A stretch of DNA of 64,000 nucleotides from contig CP071496.1 in assembly GCA_017354895.1 (NCBI GenBank), forward strand, positions 1,302,001-1,366,000, read 5' to 3'. Positions 11,110-23,728 of this stretch are shown here, piece by piece. The translations under genes were made by a program, and so were the position numbers. Origin of the DNA: Podospora comata (taxonomy: Eukaryota > Ascomycota > Sordariomycetes > Sordariales > Podosporaceae). The first letter of the stretch is position 1, and each line of letters starts with the position of its first letter. The notes under the pieces are model-generated. The model was given only the letters and a program-made list of their open reading frames with translations, did not search any database and was not told the origin of the DNA.

Positions 11110-14100
11110 GCGTCCCGCCTGGCCTAGGCAGCGAGGAACCTTCTACTAGTATTAGACCTGCACTTACTACTGTAAAATAGGTCGTTAAGCGTATTAAGGA
11201 GCTTAAAGAAGAAGTTTAATAGACCCGGGAGTAAATTATTATTATTACGACCGTACTTAAGTTAACCGTTAAATTCCTGGCACCGGAATACTCTAAAGGA
11301 GAAAAAGTAAAGTTTAAACGGTTTTTAATTCAATTTAAAACCTATTTTTGTTATTATTTAAACTAGTTTACTAACGAAGAGTTAAAGGTAATTTTCGCGG
11401 TTACTAGACTTAAAGATAGGGCTTTCGCGTAGTTCGAGCCTATCCCTAATAACTATTACGAGTAGGAGCCGGAGTACTAAAAGAAAATTACCGAGGAATG
11501 TTTTAAGAGCTATTATATTTTTAAAATCAAGCTTAAAGAGGTATTTAGGGAATATAATAAAGTAAGGCGCGCGTAAAAAAGGCTCGTAAACTTACATTTA
11601 ATATATTTAACGGTTAATTACGTAACTCTATTTAAAATCGATAGCCTGTATAGTACTATTAACGATAAGGGGTTAATATAGTTTTTCTATAACGGCTTTA
11701 AGGAAGAGGTAAAACATAAGTTATATAAGGAGTTGAGGTTTAATACTATCGATAAGTATATCGCTATAGTTATTCGGATCGACGATTAGTAATTTTAGTG
11801 GTATACGGAGAAGAGAGGTAATAAGGGTTACTACAGTAATAATAAAGGATACTTCGGTAATAACCGTCCTAATAATAAACGTAAAAAGAAATACTTTAAT
11901 ATTAATTACTTTAGTACTATATACGTAGGACCGATAGAAATTAACGTTACATAGTAATAGAGATCGTAAAGCCGGGGCTAAGGTAAAAATAATTTTAAGT
12001 ATTTTAATTATAGTAAAGTAAAATACTTTAAAGAGAATTATAAGGTATTTAAATAACTCGGATAAAAAAGGAGATTATAGTAATTATTATATCGAGGGGA
12101 CCGAGGGTTATAGAGATTATAGTTATCGGGTATTCGTAAAGCGAAGCGGTAAACTTCGAGCAAAACTTTAATTAATACGTTAAATAAAAGGAAATAAAGT
12201 TTTAGGAACTATAAAAAGTAACAGAAAGGTTAAAGGCGAAGTACGAAAAAAAGAGATTTTTAAATATAGGTATTATAAGATTAAGTAATATAAGTTACTA
12301 TAGATATCGCTATAGAGGTCGCCAAAGACGATAACTCTATACTATAGGAAGAATTTACTAGGTTAACGATATTACAGAAATAGTATAGTAAATATAGAAT
12401 TATTATTTTAATAAAAATATTATAGCTTACAAAACTTATATATAAAACTTAAAAAAAAATATTTAAAAAAGTAAAAAGGTTATTAATATTAGGGTCGCGA
12501 AGTTACTAAAAAATATACTTATATTCATATAGTATATACTTTGTAAGGGAACTATAATATAACTTTATTCTAAATATCCGGAGTATCGGAAAGTACTTTA
12601 GTTACAGTATATTATATATAAATATGTAAAGTATTTTTAAAGTAAGTCGTTATACGGCTATTAGCCGGTATATAAAGTAGGTAAGGAGAGTAAGCTATAG
12701 CTAATTAAAAAGATTATAGTAAAATAGAAAAAAACCTAAAAGGAAATAAACGATTATATTTTATAAAAGGTTTAAGATCTGGTAAAACTAAAGATCAACT
12801 TTTGAGTAATATAATTTATATTAAGGTATATAGAATATTATTTTTAAATATATAAACGGTAAAAATATAAATAATAGTATAGTAGTTTAGGAAAAGATAA
12901 TACTAAGATAGTACTTAAACCTGAACTATATAATATATTTACGAAAGAAAATCAAATAATTTTATTAAACGAAGATACTTAAGGAAATAATTAAATAAAA
13001 ATATTACTATTAAATATAAATATAAGAAAATATTAAAGAAGTAAAAAACGGAAAATAGGAAGAAGTTAAGTAAGTATAATTAAAGAAACTTTATATTATT
13101 AAATAACCTAGAATAAAAAAATGCTTTCAAATAATATAATTATTTAGGAAACGATTCGCGGCCTTTCGCGAGAGCCGACAACCTTTAACAAACCATGAAT
13201 AATATTTTCAAAAATATTAATATAAAATAAAAGTATAGGATAACGACCCGGCGCTCGTTAGTAAGGTTATTATTATAAGGAAAAGGTAAGAAAACTAAAT
13301 ACCTTTAGGTTATAATATACTAAAAGGATATTTAACTAATAATATTAATAAACGGAAGTACGGAAACGAACCTAATTTCGTTATAGTTCGTATACTAAAC
13401 TAAAATACTATAGAAAAAAAAGAAATAATAAATCGTTAAATAAAACCTATTACCGACGTAAGGTCTGTAAAGAAATATTACCTTTAAATATTATAGTCAA
13501 AAGGAAACTAATTTTAATTATATTTAATATTACAAATATAAGACCCCCCAAAGATATAATCCAGAAATAATAAAAAATCAAAAACTATAACCCAGATATC
13601 GATTAAAGGGATAATAATTACCTACGACGAAAAGAACTTTAAAAGTATTTAATTAACGATATGAAATTAAGAGTATATATAGAGTAAAGTATAGGATAAA
13701 TACCCTCCATAGTATTACCGTAAAGAGCTTAAAAAGTAATAGTATATTTTATTAATATGAACGGTAAGATCGAAAAAATAAAACTAATAATATTAATAAA
13801 GATATCGGAGGTTAATAAATACGTTTATTATAATAATATAAAGAAAATGAAGAAAAAGGCGGTACCGGTAAAATATTAAGGATACTTAACTTTTATAATA
13901 AAGGATTTAAAGAGACTTTTAAAGTAAGGGCCGTAGGACTATAAAATTGGATTAAAAGAAAGAATTAAGTCACGGTTATTTAAGGTTTACTATACTAACG
14001 ATAAATAGAGTAAAGAGCTTTGGAAATATTTAAATAAAAATTTAAAGAAAAGATATATTAGGAAGTCTTCATCGCTAATAAAATACTTTATATTTTTCGT

Positions 14101-16720
14101 ACCGAAAAAGAATAGTAATTTACGACTATATATAGATTACCGATAATTAAATAACGAAATAACAAAAATAAGTACCTCCTACTATTAATATTTAAGTTAC
14201 GGAATTAATTAATTAAAGCGTAATACTTTGTATATTTAAATATATTTATTAAGTACGCCATCATTAAATTAAAGAAACAAAGTAAATAAGAAATAGCGTT
14301 TCGTATACCCTATATTTACTTTAAGTATTTTATAATACTATTTAGGTTAATTAATATACCCGTAACGTTCTAATCCTTTATTAATTATGTAATACGGAAG
14401 TACCTCGGTAAAATAATAATATACTATCTCAACGACATTCTTACTTATATATTTTAAACAAATATCAGCGATATATATAAAAAATATTTAACGCGCTATA
14501 TAGAATCGGACTCTTGATTAATAAAGGAAAAAAAATATTTTACGTATAGAAAATAATACATTTAGAATATTTAATATCGCTAAATAAGGTTTGTGTAGAA
14601 CTTAAGAAAATTATAGTAGTTAAGGACTGGTTTACGCTATACTTATAAATATACATTAAAGAATTTTTAAGGTTTATAAATTTCTATTAGACATTTATTT
14701 ACAAATATATTAGTATCGCGCGGCTACTTAATTATATAAGTAAAAAGGACGTCGAGTTCCGGTAGGGGTAGGAAGAAAAATAGGCCTATTAGGAATCAAA
14801 GGAGGCTATTTTAAAGGACCCGGTACTTGAATTACTAATCCCTAATCGACTATTCGAGGTCGAAACTAATATATTAAATTATATAATCGATAATTAGTTA
14901 GGATACTAAAATAACGATAGAAAATTATATTTAATAATGTTCTTTTCGAAAAAGTTAAAAGAAGTGTATTAAAATTATTTAATTTATAATCAAGAGCTAT
15001 TTACTATTATCGAAGCGTTCGAGTAGTAGAGGCTATACTTTAGTAATATTAATTACGAAATATGTCTAGACTTATACGGATTATAAGAATCTATAATACT
15101 TTATTATTATGAAGGTCTTTAATGTACGGTAAACGTAATAATCAAAGTTTTTTTCGGAATTTAATTTTTAAATTAATTATAAGAAAGGTTCGGAGAACGC
15201 TAAGGTAAACGCGTTTAGACGGCGAGCCGACTATTATGAAAATATACCTAGCGAGTTACTATTATTATTCAAGGAAACGCTAAAGGATATTTTTAAGTAT
15301 TTACTTTAATCGTAAATAAAGTATTATATAATATATTATAAATGAATTATTTTCAATAAATATTAAAGAAAATTAAGTAATAATATTTAAAAGTAATATT
15401 AAGAGAAAAAGTAAAAGTTATAAAGTATTTAAAAAGATAATTAGGGAAGATTATAATATAAAAGTCGAAGGTACGTAAAACTAAATAATAGCACAATACT
15501 AATAATAGAGATTGATATATCGAAATTCGGAGGTTATATAGGTGTTATAAAAGATCAAATAGTACTTCAATTAGTTAAAGATTAAAAATAACTTTAAAGA
15601 AGCTATGTGATTATACTATGTATACGAAAGAATATGAATTACGAAATAGAAACTTTATAAATTTCTAGAGCTATCATTATTAGCGGGACGATTATAAAAT
15701 TTAATTACGATAAACTTTGTTATTAAACTACTAAATTTAAAAAATATAGTAACTAGCGTTAAGTACGATAATATATTAATAATAATCGATAGATTTACAA
15801 AATAAGTATATTATTGCTTTATAAAGAAACTTAGTTAGTAGAGTAACTAACGGATATAGTAGTACGGTATATTGTAGTAATATATATATAGTTAAAGGGG
15901 TTTATTACGGACCGCGATACTAAATTTAGATCGAAGTTTCAGAGAGCATTAATAACGAGGTTAAGGGTAGTAAGTAAAGCGTTATCGGCTTACTACCTTT
16001 AAATAAACGGTTAAACGGAACGGCTTAATTAAAATATAAAATAGTATTTACGGAACTGTATTAATTTCGAGTAAAATAATTAGGTTAAACTACTGCTTAC
16101 GGTATAATTAATATATAATATTTCGTTAATAGAGACAATTAAGGCTACGCCGTTCTTAGTAAACTTTAAATATAAGGTAGACTTACGGTAAGGACTAAAC
16201 GTGAAGATACTTAGGGCCGGAGTTAAGGTAGATAAACTATATATACTTTACGGTAAACTTAAATAGAAACTAAAGTTTATAAGGGAAACGATATAAAAAT
16301 ATTCTAATATTAAAAAGCTTGAAGGACTTTACTTCAAGAAGGAAGATATAATATTCTTTTTATATTTAATTTATGTATTGAGATTAAGTAAGAAGCTAAA
16401 CTATAGGAAAGTAGGCTTATTTAAAGTCGAAAAAAATATTAGAGATAGTATTTGAATTAGAGTTACTTAGTACAATGCGTTTATAGTTATATACTTTCTA
16501 TATTTTATTTTTGGAGCCCGCACTACCGATAAGTAAGGTTAATATATAGGAAGTAATGGAAGACGAAGGAGAAAAGTATAAAATAGAAGAAATACTGGAT
16601 TTACGGTTTAATAGAGGTTCATTAGAGTTATTAGTTAGTTAATTAGGATATCTAGCTATAAATAGCTCGTGGGAACTATAAGTATGTTTTAACTGCCCGG
16701 ATAAATAAAATGAATTTTAC
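11110..16720 (+). pseudogene. gag-pol of gypsy copy 2 (broken)
   Basis: Parallel to the copy 1 coding region throughout. The gag zinc-knuckle area is near 12000, and the RT phrase VPKK(D/N)...LRL...DYR(Q)LN is near 14095-14160. The integrase segment with the YYPQTDGQTERLN equivalent lies near 15990-16030, and the chromodomain phrase EILDLRFN is near 16590. The mutation spectrum matches copy 1 but many sites differ, so the two were hit by RIP independently or over several cycles. Confidence 0.75.
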
Positions 16721-16809
16721 CGGTAATATCTAGACTAACCTAAACCCAAGTAAGTAAAAAAATCCGTAACTGGGTTGCGGCGTAAATATTTATAATATAA
16801 ATATAGAAG

Positions 16810-16879
16810 AATTTTGGCGGGAATTAAACTCGTGCTTCCAACGTAATAGTCGATATACTATATACTATACTATGAGGTT
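16810..16879 (-). pseudogene. tRNA-like sequence #1 in gypsy copy 2
   Basis: The minus strand begins AACCTCATAGTATAG, with an A-box like those of Asp/Glu-type tRNAs, and retains a B-box remnant GAGTTTAATTCC. The acceptor stem is largely destroyed by G-to-A changes. Its position and spacing relative to #2 match copies 1 and 3. Confidence 0.45.
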
Positions 16880-17017
16880 AGTAAGTACGAGGGAATCTAG
16901 GCCTAACTAGTATTATACGTCTCTACTACCGTAAAAAAAAGTCAAAGACGCACTACCGGCGGGATAACCAAAAAAGATTAGTACGGAGATTCACAGGCAT
17001 TAATCGCTATACTAAAG

Positions 17018-17088
17018 AACCTCTGCGGGAATCGAAACCGCGCCTTCGATAAAAGAAACCGACGTACTACGCACTATACTACGAAGTT
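17018..17088 (-). pseudogene. tRNA-like sequence #2 in gypsy copy 2
   Basis: Minus strand: acceptor AACTTCG pairing with CAGAGGTT (mismatched), A-box region TAGTATAGTGCG, anticodon stem TCGGT/ATCGA (5 pairs including one G-T) with a seven-base loop TTCTTTT that would read CTT, and T arm CGCGG-TTTCGAT-TCCCG. U33 is present here. The anticodon identity remains tentative because the other copies differ in this loop. Confidence 0.55.
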
Positions 17089-17239
17089 GGAAGGTGTGAG
17101 GAGACCCAGATATAAAGACTGCCACGCGTTTTAACTACCCTAGGAAGTGGAAGGCGCGCTACTGGCAGTACCCTGTACGGTCAGGAAGGAAGGACTGGCC
17201 GTGCTCGGATCTAGGGAAAGGTTAGGTGGCTAGTCGAAG

Positions 17240-17640
17240 CCTAAGGAAGGATCTAAGAAGGAAAAGTCGGAAGGACCCGGAAGAGTAGGATTAAAAGGAG
17301 GAGCGTTATTAGACGACTGGATAGCCTGCGCGGCTTACGTAGCTCCCTTCTATTTAGTACGTTCGGCAGCTTTTAACCCGTCGAGAAAAGAGAAGCTACG
17401 GGCAACTATAATAGCTCTCTTATCTATAAGAAATTCATATTAATAACGGACCCACGATAAACGAACTAAAGTTTTAGAAGCCTTCTATTAGTACTCGACT
17501 AAAAGAGTTTCGGTACGTTTCTTTTTTTCCTATTAACGACGTTACTCTCGTATAATCTTATTTATTAAAGGAGATTAGTAAAGAAAAAGAAGAGGTAACG
17601 AGAGACTTATGCGATAAAATAGGGATACTAAAATTATTAT
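17240..17640 (-). pseudogene. Antisense reading-frame remnant in the 3' region of copy 2
   Basis: A minus-strand frame with RIP-type stops reads through a Lys/Arg/Glu-rich helix, FLIDKRAIIVARS...FLDGLKAAER, and then GPSDFSFLDPSLGFD. It corresponds in position and pattern to 9930-10330 and to the plus-strand frame at 18900-19260. No start codon can be fixed. Function unknown. Confidence 0.4.
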
Positions 17641-17936
17641 ACGAACGATTATAACGTACGTAAGCCTTATAACGCTTTATTTCATTTATTATACGGTAGG
17701 TTAATCTCTGCAAATTATATTATAAGTAAAGTATAACGTAGAAGCCGTTCTTAATAATATTTTAAGCAAGTTTAGTACGGTACTATATCGACAATAATAA
17801 AGGTTTTACTATAGATATAACGTTAGTTAGGCTATTAAAAGATAAAAGTGAAAGACCTACGAAGAGAAAGGAGATAAGAAGAACGTATATAGTCGATAAT
17901 TAAGTTAACGGGACGTTAGTCTGGAGGAGAGGTATT

Positions 17937-18315
17937 ATATTAAAGACTTAATATAAGTAGGGGACGCGGAGCGCGACCCGTCTAATTACTAAGAAACGGA
18001 AAAGTAGGGAAGTTAGATTATTACTAGCGTTAAAGGTAATAATTACGATTATTACTAACCTTTGATAACGACGAGTAATAATCGATATTATTACTAGTAA
18101 TAATAGTAATAAGTAAGTCTATATATACGGAGGAACTGGCTAGTGTAAATAGATAGTTCTACAGTATGCAATATAAGTTACAATCGTTAATATTTACACT
18201 GTTGTGATGGAGACAAGCTATTGCTGTACACTGTTTAGCTGTACCGAACTAGGATTGTTCAGAAGTGCCTTCAACCAGTATCCTTTTCAGAGGTTCTGGA
18301 TAGGGGTTCGTTATA
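17937..18315 (+). repeat. Gypsy LTR, right end of copy 2
   Basis: Begins TATATTAAAG after a GGAGGAGAGG purine tract and ends TTCGTTATA. The R/U5 part (from GTCTATATATACGG at 18117) is close to the other LTRs. The U3 part differs and contains repeated TAATAAT/ATTATTA blocks at 18010-18110. Confidence 0.7.
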
Positions 18316-18326
18316 CGGGATTGTCT

Positions 18327-18557
18327 ATCTATACAAATTAGTTTCTCTATATATATAGCTCTATACTAAAATACGGATTATTTTATTTTTCGAGGATTAT
18401 AAATGATTTCTAGGAACTATTTGTAATTTCCTTAGCTCTCGAATAATTTACTTTCTATTAGTCCGTTCCGTTTACTTAAACCGTAAGCTTTGCTCTACCG
18501 CTTGGTCTAGCCTTAATTAATTCCTTATAGCCCTATTATTTTCTAAACCGTAATATA
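18327..18557 (-). repeat. Truncated 3' LTR of gypsy copy 3
   Basis: Matches the U3 half of the LTR at 23729-24125 up to the terminal AACCGTAATATA. The R/U5 half is missing at the junction with copy 2 near 18316-18326. The adjacent purine tract of copy 3 (AGAGAGGAAG on the minus strand) is at 18558-18575. Confidence 0.7.
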
Positions 18558-18899
18558 ATACTTCCTCTCTAAACTAAAGTCTCTACAGTCTAATCTTCTT
18601 TTACTACCTATAATATTATAATTTTTTCCTCTTTACCTTTTCTTATACTACTATAATATTGAACCGTATAATTAAACCTAAGCGTTTAATAGTATTAACC
18701 CGCTTTAACCTTATAACGTAAATCTTATATCGTCTTTTTATAATGTTAACTTTTTATTCTACTTATTTTATTCGTAATCTTTGTTATATTATATCGCCCT
18801 TTGAATTTTCTCGTTATTTAAAGTATATCCGTCGCGCTTTCCTATATTACAACGTCTTAAAAGTTATTTCCCGCTAGTTATTCTATATAATCTTTTAAT

Positions 18900-19260
18900 A
18901 TAACGCTATAAAGGTACAGATCGAGCTAGCTGACGCGTAAGCTGAGGTTACCGCTATAAATACCTATTATATTCGAGAATAGGCGAAGGCGGAGGCTAAA
19001 GCTACAAACGAAAAGGTGCGACGTTTATGTAAATAGAAGAAGATATAGCTCGAGAAGATATTACGGGCTATCTCCCGGGGTCTTAATATTGTAGAGGAGC
19101 TGGAAGAGCTAAAGCGTTAAAAGTAGTTTGCTCTTTCTGCTTTCTCGCGGGACTATTCTATAGCGGAGTCCTCCGCTACCGTCCCGTCCGACTTTTCCTT
19201 CCTAAATTCCTCCGTAAGCCTCGACTAGCCTTCCGACCTTCCCATAGCCGATTCTTGCTT
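18900..19260 (+). pseudogene. Antisense reading-frame remnant in the 3' region of copy 3
   Basis: Best-preserved example of the antisense frame. The plus strand reads a coiled-coil-like chain with few stops (QIELADA, AKAEAKATNEKVRRL, LEKILRAISRGLNIVEELEELKR), then ALSAFSRDYSIAESS and PSDFSFLNSSVSLD. The stops sit at CAG/CAA-type positions. The heptad-like pattern supports a helical protein, but no domain can be named. Confidence 0.45.
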
Positions 19261-19357
19261 CTTAACTACGTAAGGTATTACCGGTAAAATACTTTCTACT
19301 TCCAAAAATAATTAAAACGCGTAATACTCTTTATACCTAAGTCCCCTTGTATTTTTT

Positions 19358-19427
19358 AACCTCGTAGTATAATACGTAATATATCGGCTTTTCCATCGAA
19401 GGTGTAGATTCGATTACCGCTAGGGTT
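19358..19427 (+). pseudogene. tRNA-like sequence #2 in gypsy copy 3
   Basis: Starts AACCTCGTAGTATAA and ends near TAGGGTT, with a B-box remnant AGATTCGATTACC. The acceptor stem is partly retained. The anticodon arm (TCGG...ATCGA) is one base shorter than in copy 2. Confidence 0.5.
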
Positions 19428-19576
19428 CTTCCGTATTTAAATTTATAAATATAGTCTATGAACTTAAGTATAGTCTTTTTTGTTTTATTTACCACGGTAG
19501 TAGTACGTCTTTAACTCTTTTTTATAATCATAAAGGTATATAGTATTAATTAGGCCTAAATTTCCTTATACTTCTT

Positions 19577-19646
19577 AACCTTATAGTATAATATATAGTA
19601 CGTTAATTATTACGTCGGAAACGTAGGTTTGACATTTATTAAAGTT
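19577..19646 (+). pseudogene. tRNA-like sequence #1 in gypsy copy 3
   Basis: Starts AACCTTATAGTATAA and ends TAAAGTT, matching the acceptor halves of the #1 sequence in copy 1. The B box is decayed to GGTTTGACATT. The spacing to #2 (about 150 bp) is as in copies 1 and 2. Confidence 0.5.
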
Positions 19647-19649
19647 TTT

Positions 19650-22600
19650 TACGTTTAAAAAAACTCGATAGGGTCTTTTCAAACGTATATATCTTTTACT
19701 TAGTTTTTAATCAGTTTAGATATTACCGGTAGAACTCTTTTTATTTATTTAAATAACTAAGATTTATCTTTGATTCCTACGAGTAATCTATAGCCAGAAA
19801 TCCTAATTAATTAATTAAATATTTTAATTAACCTTTATTAAACTATAAACCTAATATTTTTTTACTTTATACTTTTTTCTTTATTTTCCACTCCCTCCTA
19901 TATATTAGCCTTACTTTCCGATAATACGGCCTGTAAAAGTAACATATAGAAAGTATATAAACATAAATATATTATATTAAGTAATTCCAATTCGAATACC
20001 GTTTCCGATATCTTCTTTTTAACCTAAAATAAGCCTACTTTCCTATAATCCAGTTTCTTATTAGATTCTTTAATACGTAAATTACGTATAGAAAGGGATA
20101 TTATATCTTTCGTCTTAAAGCAAGGTCCCTTAAGCCTTCTAATATTATAATATTTCCGTATCCTTTTCGTTATAAACTCTAGTTTTTACTTAAATTTACC
20201 GTAAAATATATATATCTTATTTACCTTAGCCCTAAGTACCTTTACGTTTTATCCCTACCGTAAGTCTACCTTATATTTAAAGTTTATAAAGAATAGTATA
20301 GCCTTAACTATCTCCATTAACGATATATTATATATTAATTATACCGTAAATAATAATTTAACCTAATTATTTTACTCAAAATTAATATAATTCCGTAAAC
20401 ATTATTTTATAATTTAATTAAACCGTTCCGTTTAACAGTTTATTTAATGGTAGTAAGTCAAAAATACTTTACTTATTACCCCTAGCACTATTATTAACGT
20501 TCTTTAGAACTTTATTACGAATTTAATATCGCGGTCCGTAATAAACTACTTTTACTATATATATATTACTATAATATACCGTAGTACTATATAAAAAGAC
20601 TTAGTTAGTAAAAAAATATATTTATTTTATAAGCCTATCGAGTACCGTTAATATATTATTATATTTAACGCCGGTTATCGTATTTCATAATTTTAATAAC
20701 TTAATCATAAAGTCTATTGTAATTAAACTATATCATCGCTCCGCTACTAATGATAGCTTTAAAAATCCGTAGGGCTTATACTTTATAATCCTCATTCTTT
20801 CGTACGTATAAGATAATTAAATAGTTTCCTTAACGTTGTCCTTCATTCTTAATTAATTAAAATCCTATTTAAGTTTTTCTATAGTCTTTACGATACTTAT
20901 TTATTCTCCGAACTTCAATATATAAATCTCTATTATTAATATTTTTCTATTATTTAGCTTTAAATATATATAATTTTTATACTATAGTTTTCCTTAACTA
21001 TGTTTTTAAATGCTTTATAACTTTAACTTTTCTTACTAATATTACTTTGTAATATCGTTACCTAACTTCCCTTAACATTTATTAAAAATAATTTACTTGT
21101 AATATACTACATAATACTTTATTTACGGCTAAAGTAAATACTTAAACGTACCCTTTGACCATTCTTTAAGTAATAATAGTAATTCTTTAGGTATATTCTC
21201 ATAGTAGTTGGCTTACCGGTTAAATACGTTTACTTTACCGTTTTCCGAACCCTTTTTGAATTTAATTTAGAAATTAAATTCCGAAAGAAATTTTAATTAT
21301 TATATTAAATATGTATAAAGGACTTTCGTAATAGTAAAGTATCATAGGTTTTTACAATCCGTATAAACCTATACCTTATAATTTGTACTATTAAAATATA
21401 ATCTTAACTCCTCGAACGTTTCAATAATAATAAAAAACTTTTTATTATAGATTAAATAGTTTTAACGTACCCCTTTTAACTTGTTCAAAAAAAAGGTTAT
21501 TAAGTATAGCTTCCCGTTATCGTTTCGCTATCCTAATTATCCACCGATCGTATAGTTTAATATATTAGCCTCGACCTTAAATAGTCGATTAGGATTTAGT
21601 AATTTAAATACCGGGTCCTTGTTCTTTTTAATCAAATAATTAAGTAACCGCGCGATACCTATAATGACTATAATTTTCCTGGATTTTTTCTGAACCTTGC
21701 CTAAAGATCTTAAATATTCTAAATATATTATTCTTTATATATATAACTGGATTATTTCTATAATAATTAAAAGTCCGGTTCTATATAGTGCGTCGAGTAT
21801 CTTTCGTATATATCGCTTATATTTCTCTAGAGTATATTAATAGATTAAAATGTTATCGAAACAATATATTATTATTTCATCGAGATACTTTTATATTATA
21901 TAATTAACGAGAGATTGGAATATTATAGGCGTATTAATCAATTTCAATAGTATTACGAGACACTCGAAATACCTGTAGGGTATACGAAACGTTACTTTCT
22001 ACTCATTTCCTTCTTTAATTTATATGTAAGTATACCCGATAGGTATATTTAAATTCATACAGTACTATACCCTAGCTAATTAACTCTATAATTTAAATAC
22101 TAATAGTAGTAAGTAATAAATTTCTACCGTTTCGTTGTTTAGTTATTAATAATTTATATATAATTATAAACCTTTATTTTTTTAGTACAAAAAATATAGG
22201 GTATCCTACTAGCAATATAGACTTTTTAGTATATTTCTTTTTAAAATTTTATTTAAGTACTTCCATAGTTTTTTATTTTATTTATCGTTAATATAGTAGA
22301 CTTTAAACAGCTATAACTTAGTTTCTTCTTTTAATTTAATTTTATATTTTTACGGCCCTCGCTTTAAAAGTTTTTCTAACTAAATACTTTACTATAAAGG
22401 CTAAATATTCTTGATATTTTACCGGTATTACCTTTTTCTTGCTTCTTTCTATATTATTATGGAAAATATACTTATTAACTTCCAATATTTTTACTGACGT
22501 CGTTAACCTTACTTCTTCGATTTTATTATTTATAGCGATAGAATATATTATTACCTTTTAAGTTCCTGACGGTAGTACCGTAAAAAGTACTCATCTTACA

Positions 22601-23300
22601 CTTTACTCTATATATATTCCTTAACTTCTATTATTAGTTAGATACTTTTAAAGCTCTCTGAGTCATAAGTAGTTACTATTTCTCTAATCAATATCTAAGT
22701 TATAATTTTTGTACTATAATTATTTTAGCATTATATCTTTTGAAAGTCCTATATTTATAGTATCGTTAATATTTCAAGTTATTTTTCTGTTGACTATAAT
22801 ATTTAAAGGTAGTATTTCTCTAGACCTTTTGCGTTAGAAATAATTTTTATATAACAATTAATTTCTTTTTTTATAGTGTTTTAGTTTAAGATATAAATTA
22901 TAACGAAATTATATTCGTTTCTATACCTCCGTCTACTAATATTACTACCTAAATATTCTTTTAATATATTATAATCTAAAAGCATTCATCTCTCTTACCT
23001 TTTCCCTTCATAATAGTAACCTCGCTAACGAATACCGGGTTATTATTTTATACTTTTACTTTTCGCTAATACTTACGAAAATACCGTTCGTAGTCCGTTA
23101 AAAGTTACCGGCTTCCGCAAAGGGCCGCGAATCGTTTCTTAAACGGTTATATCGTTTACGAGCGTGCTCTTACTCCAGATTATCTAGTAATATAAAGTCT
23201 TTTAACTATATTTACTTAACTTCCTCCTATTTTCCGTTTCTTATTTCCCTAGTATTTTCTTATATTTATATCCGATACTGGTTCTTCTATTTAATCGTTT
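19650..23300 (-). pseudogene. pol of gypsy copy 3 (broken)
   Basis: The minus-strand translation through stops shows the chromodomain phrase KKILGL(R)FNKG...LKYLI near 19800-19880, the integrase region with the ITDR context near 20540, and the RT block QSLVNYII...KYL near 21880-21930. The homology stops near 23300, at the equivalent of about 5770 in copy 1, so protease and gag are missing. Confidence 0.7.
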
Positions 23301-23308
23301 ACTTACAG

Positions 23309-23706
23309 GAGAGAAGAGAAGTCAATATATAGGCTTTGGTAGGCTTACTGTGGGTCTTGTAGGCCCTGGAAGCCTCTATACTACTCAAGGTAATTAATGG
23401 GCTTTGGTGAGTCTAGTAGAACCTTATAGAAATTCATCGGACCTTAAGTGGCAAGAGTGTCCTATAGATCGCACGATTATAGCAACTTATTGCATAAGCT
23501 TGCAGCTACTTTGGAAGGTTCTAGCATCTGTTAACTAAGCTTTAGGCTACAGTAGCCCTGTAAGCCTAGGCAAGGGTCTTTTGTAAAGAACATTCTAAAG
23601 GGATCCAAGCCGGGAAACTCCGTTACTGCTTATAGCAGTACTGCCCACTGTAATACTAATCTGTAGGGCAGTAAATAGGGCACTTAGTGGTACCCACACG
23701 TTAACA
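23309..23706 (-). repeat. LTR fragment of family B inside gypsy copy 3
   Basis: Nearly the same as 3029-3443, ending at the same GTTAACA terminus (the TGTTAAC start on the minus strand) but lacking the distal part seen at 2846-3029. Differences from the first copy are mostly C-to-T and G-to-A. It separates the broken pol of copy 3 from its 5' LTR. Confidence 0.65.
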
Positions 23707-23728
23707 GAATTAAAGTAAATATATAACG

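Larger units (their letters stand above)
10655..18315 (+). mobile_element. Ty3/gypsy chromovirus copy 2 (RIP-inactivated), tandem with copy 1
   Basis: Same order as copy 1 over an internal region of about 6.9 kb: gag about 11110-12120, RT about 13860-14620, integrase about 15400-16360, chromodomain 16576-16720, tRNA-like pair 16810-16879 and 17018-17088, antisense frame remnant, and 3' LTR 17937-18315. It shares its left LTR with copy 1, which gives an LTR-internal-LTR-internal-LTR array. All frames are broken. Confidence 0.85.
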
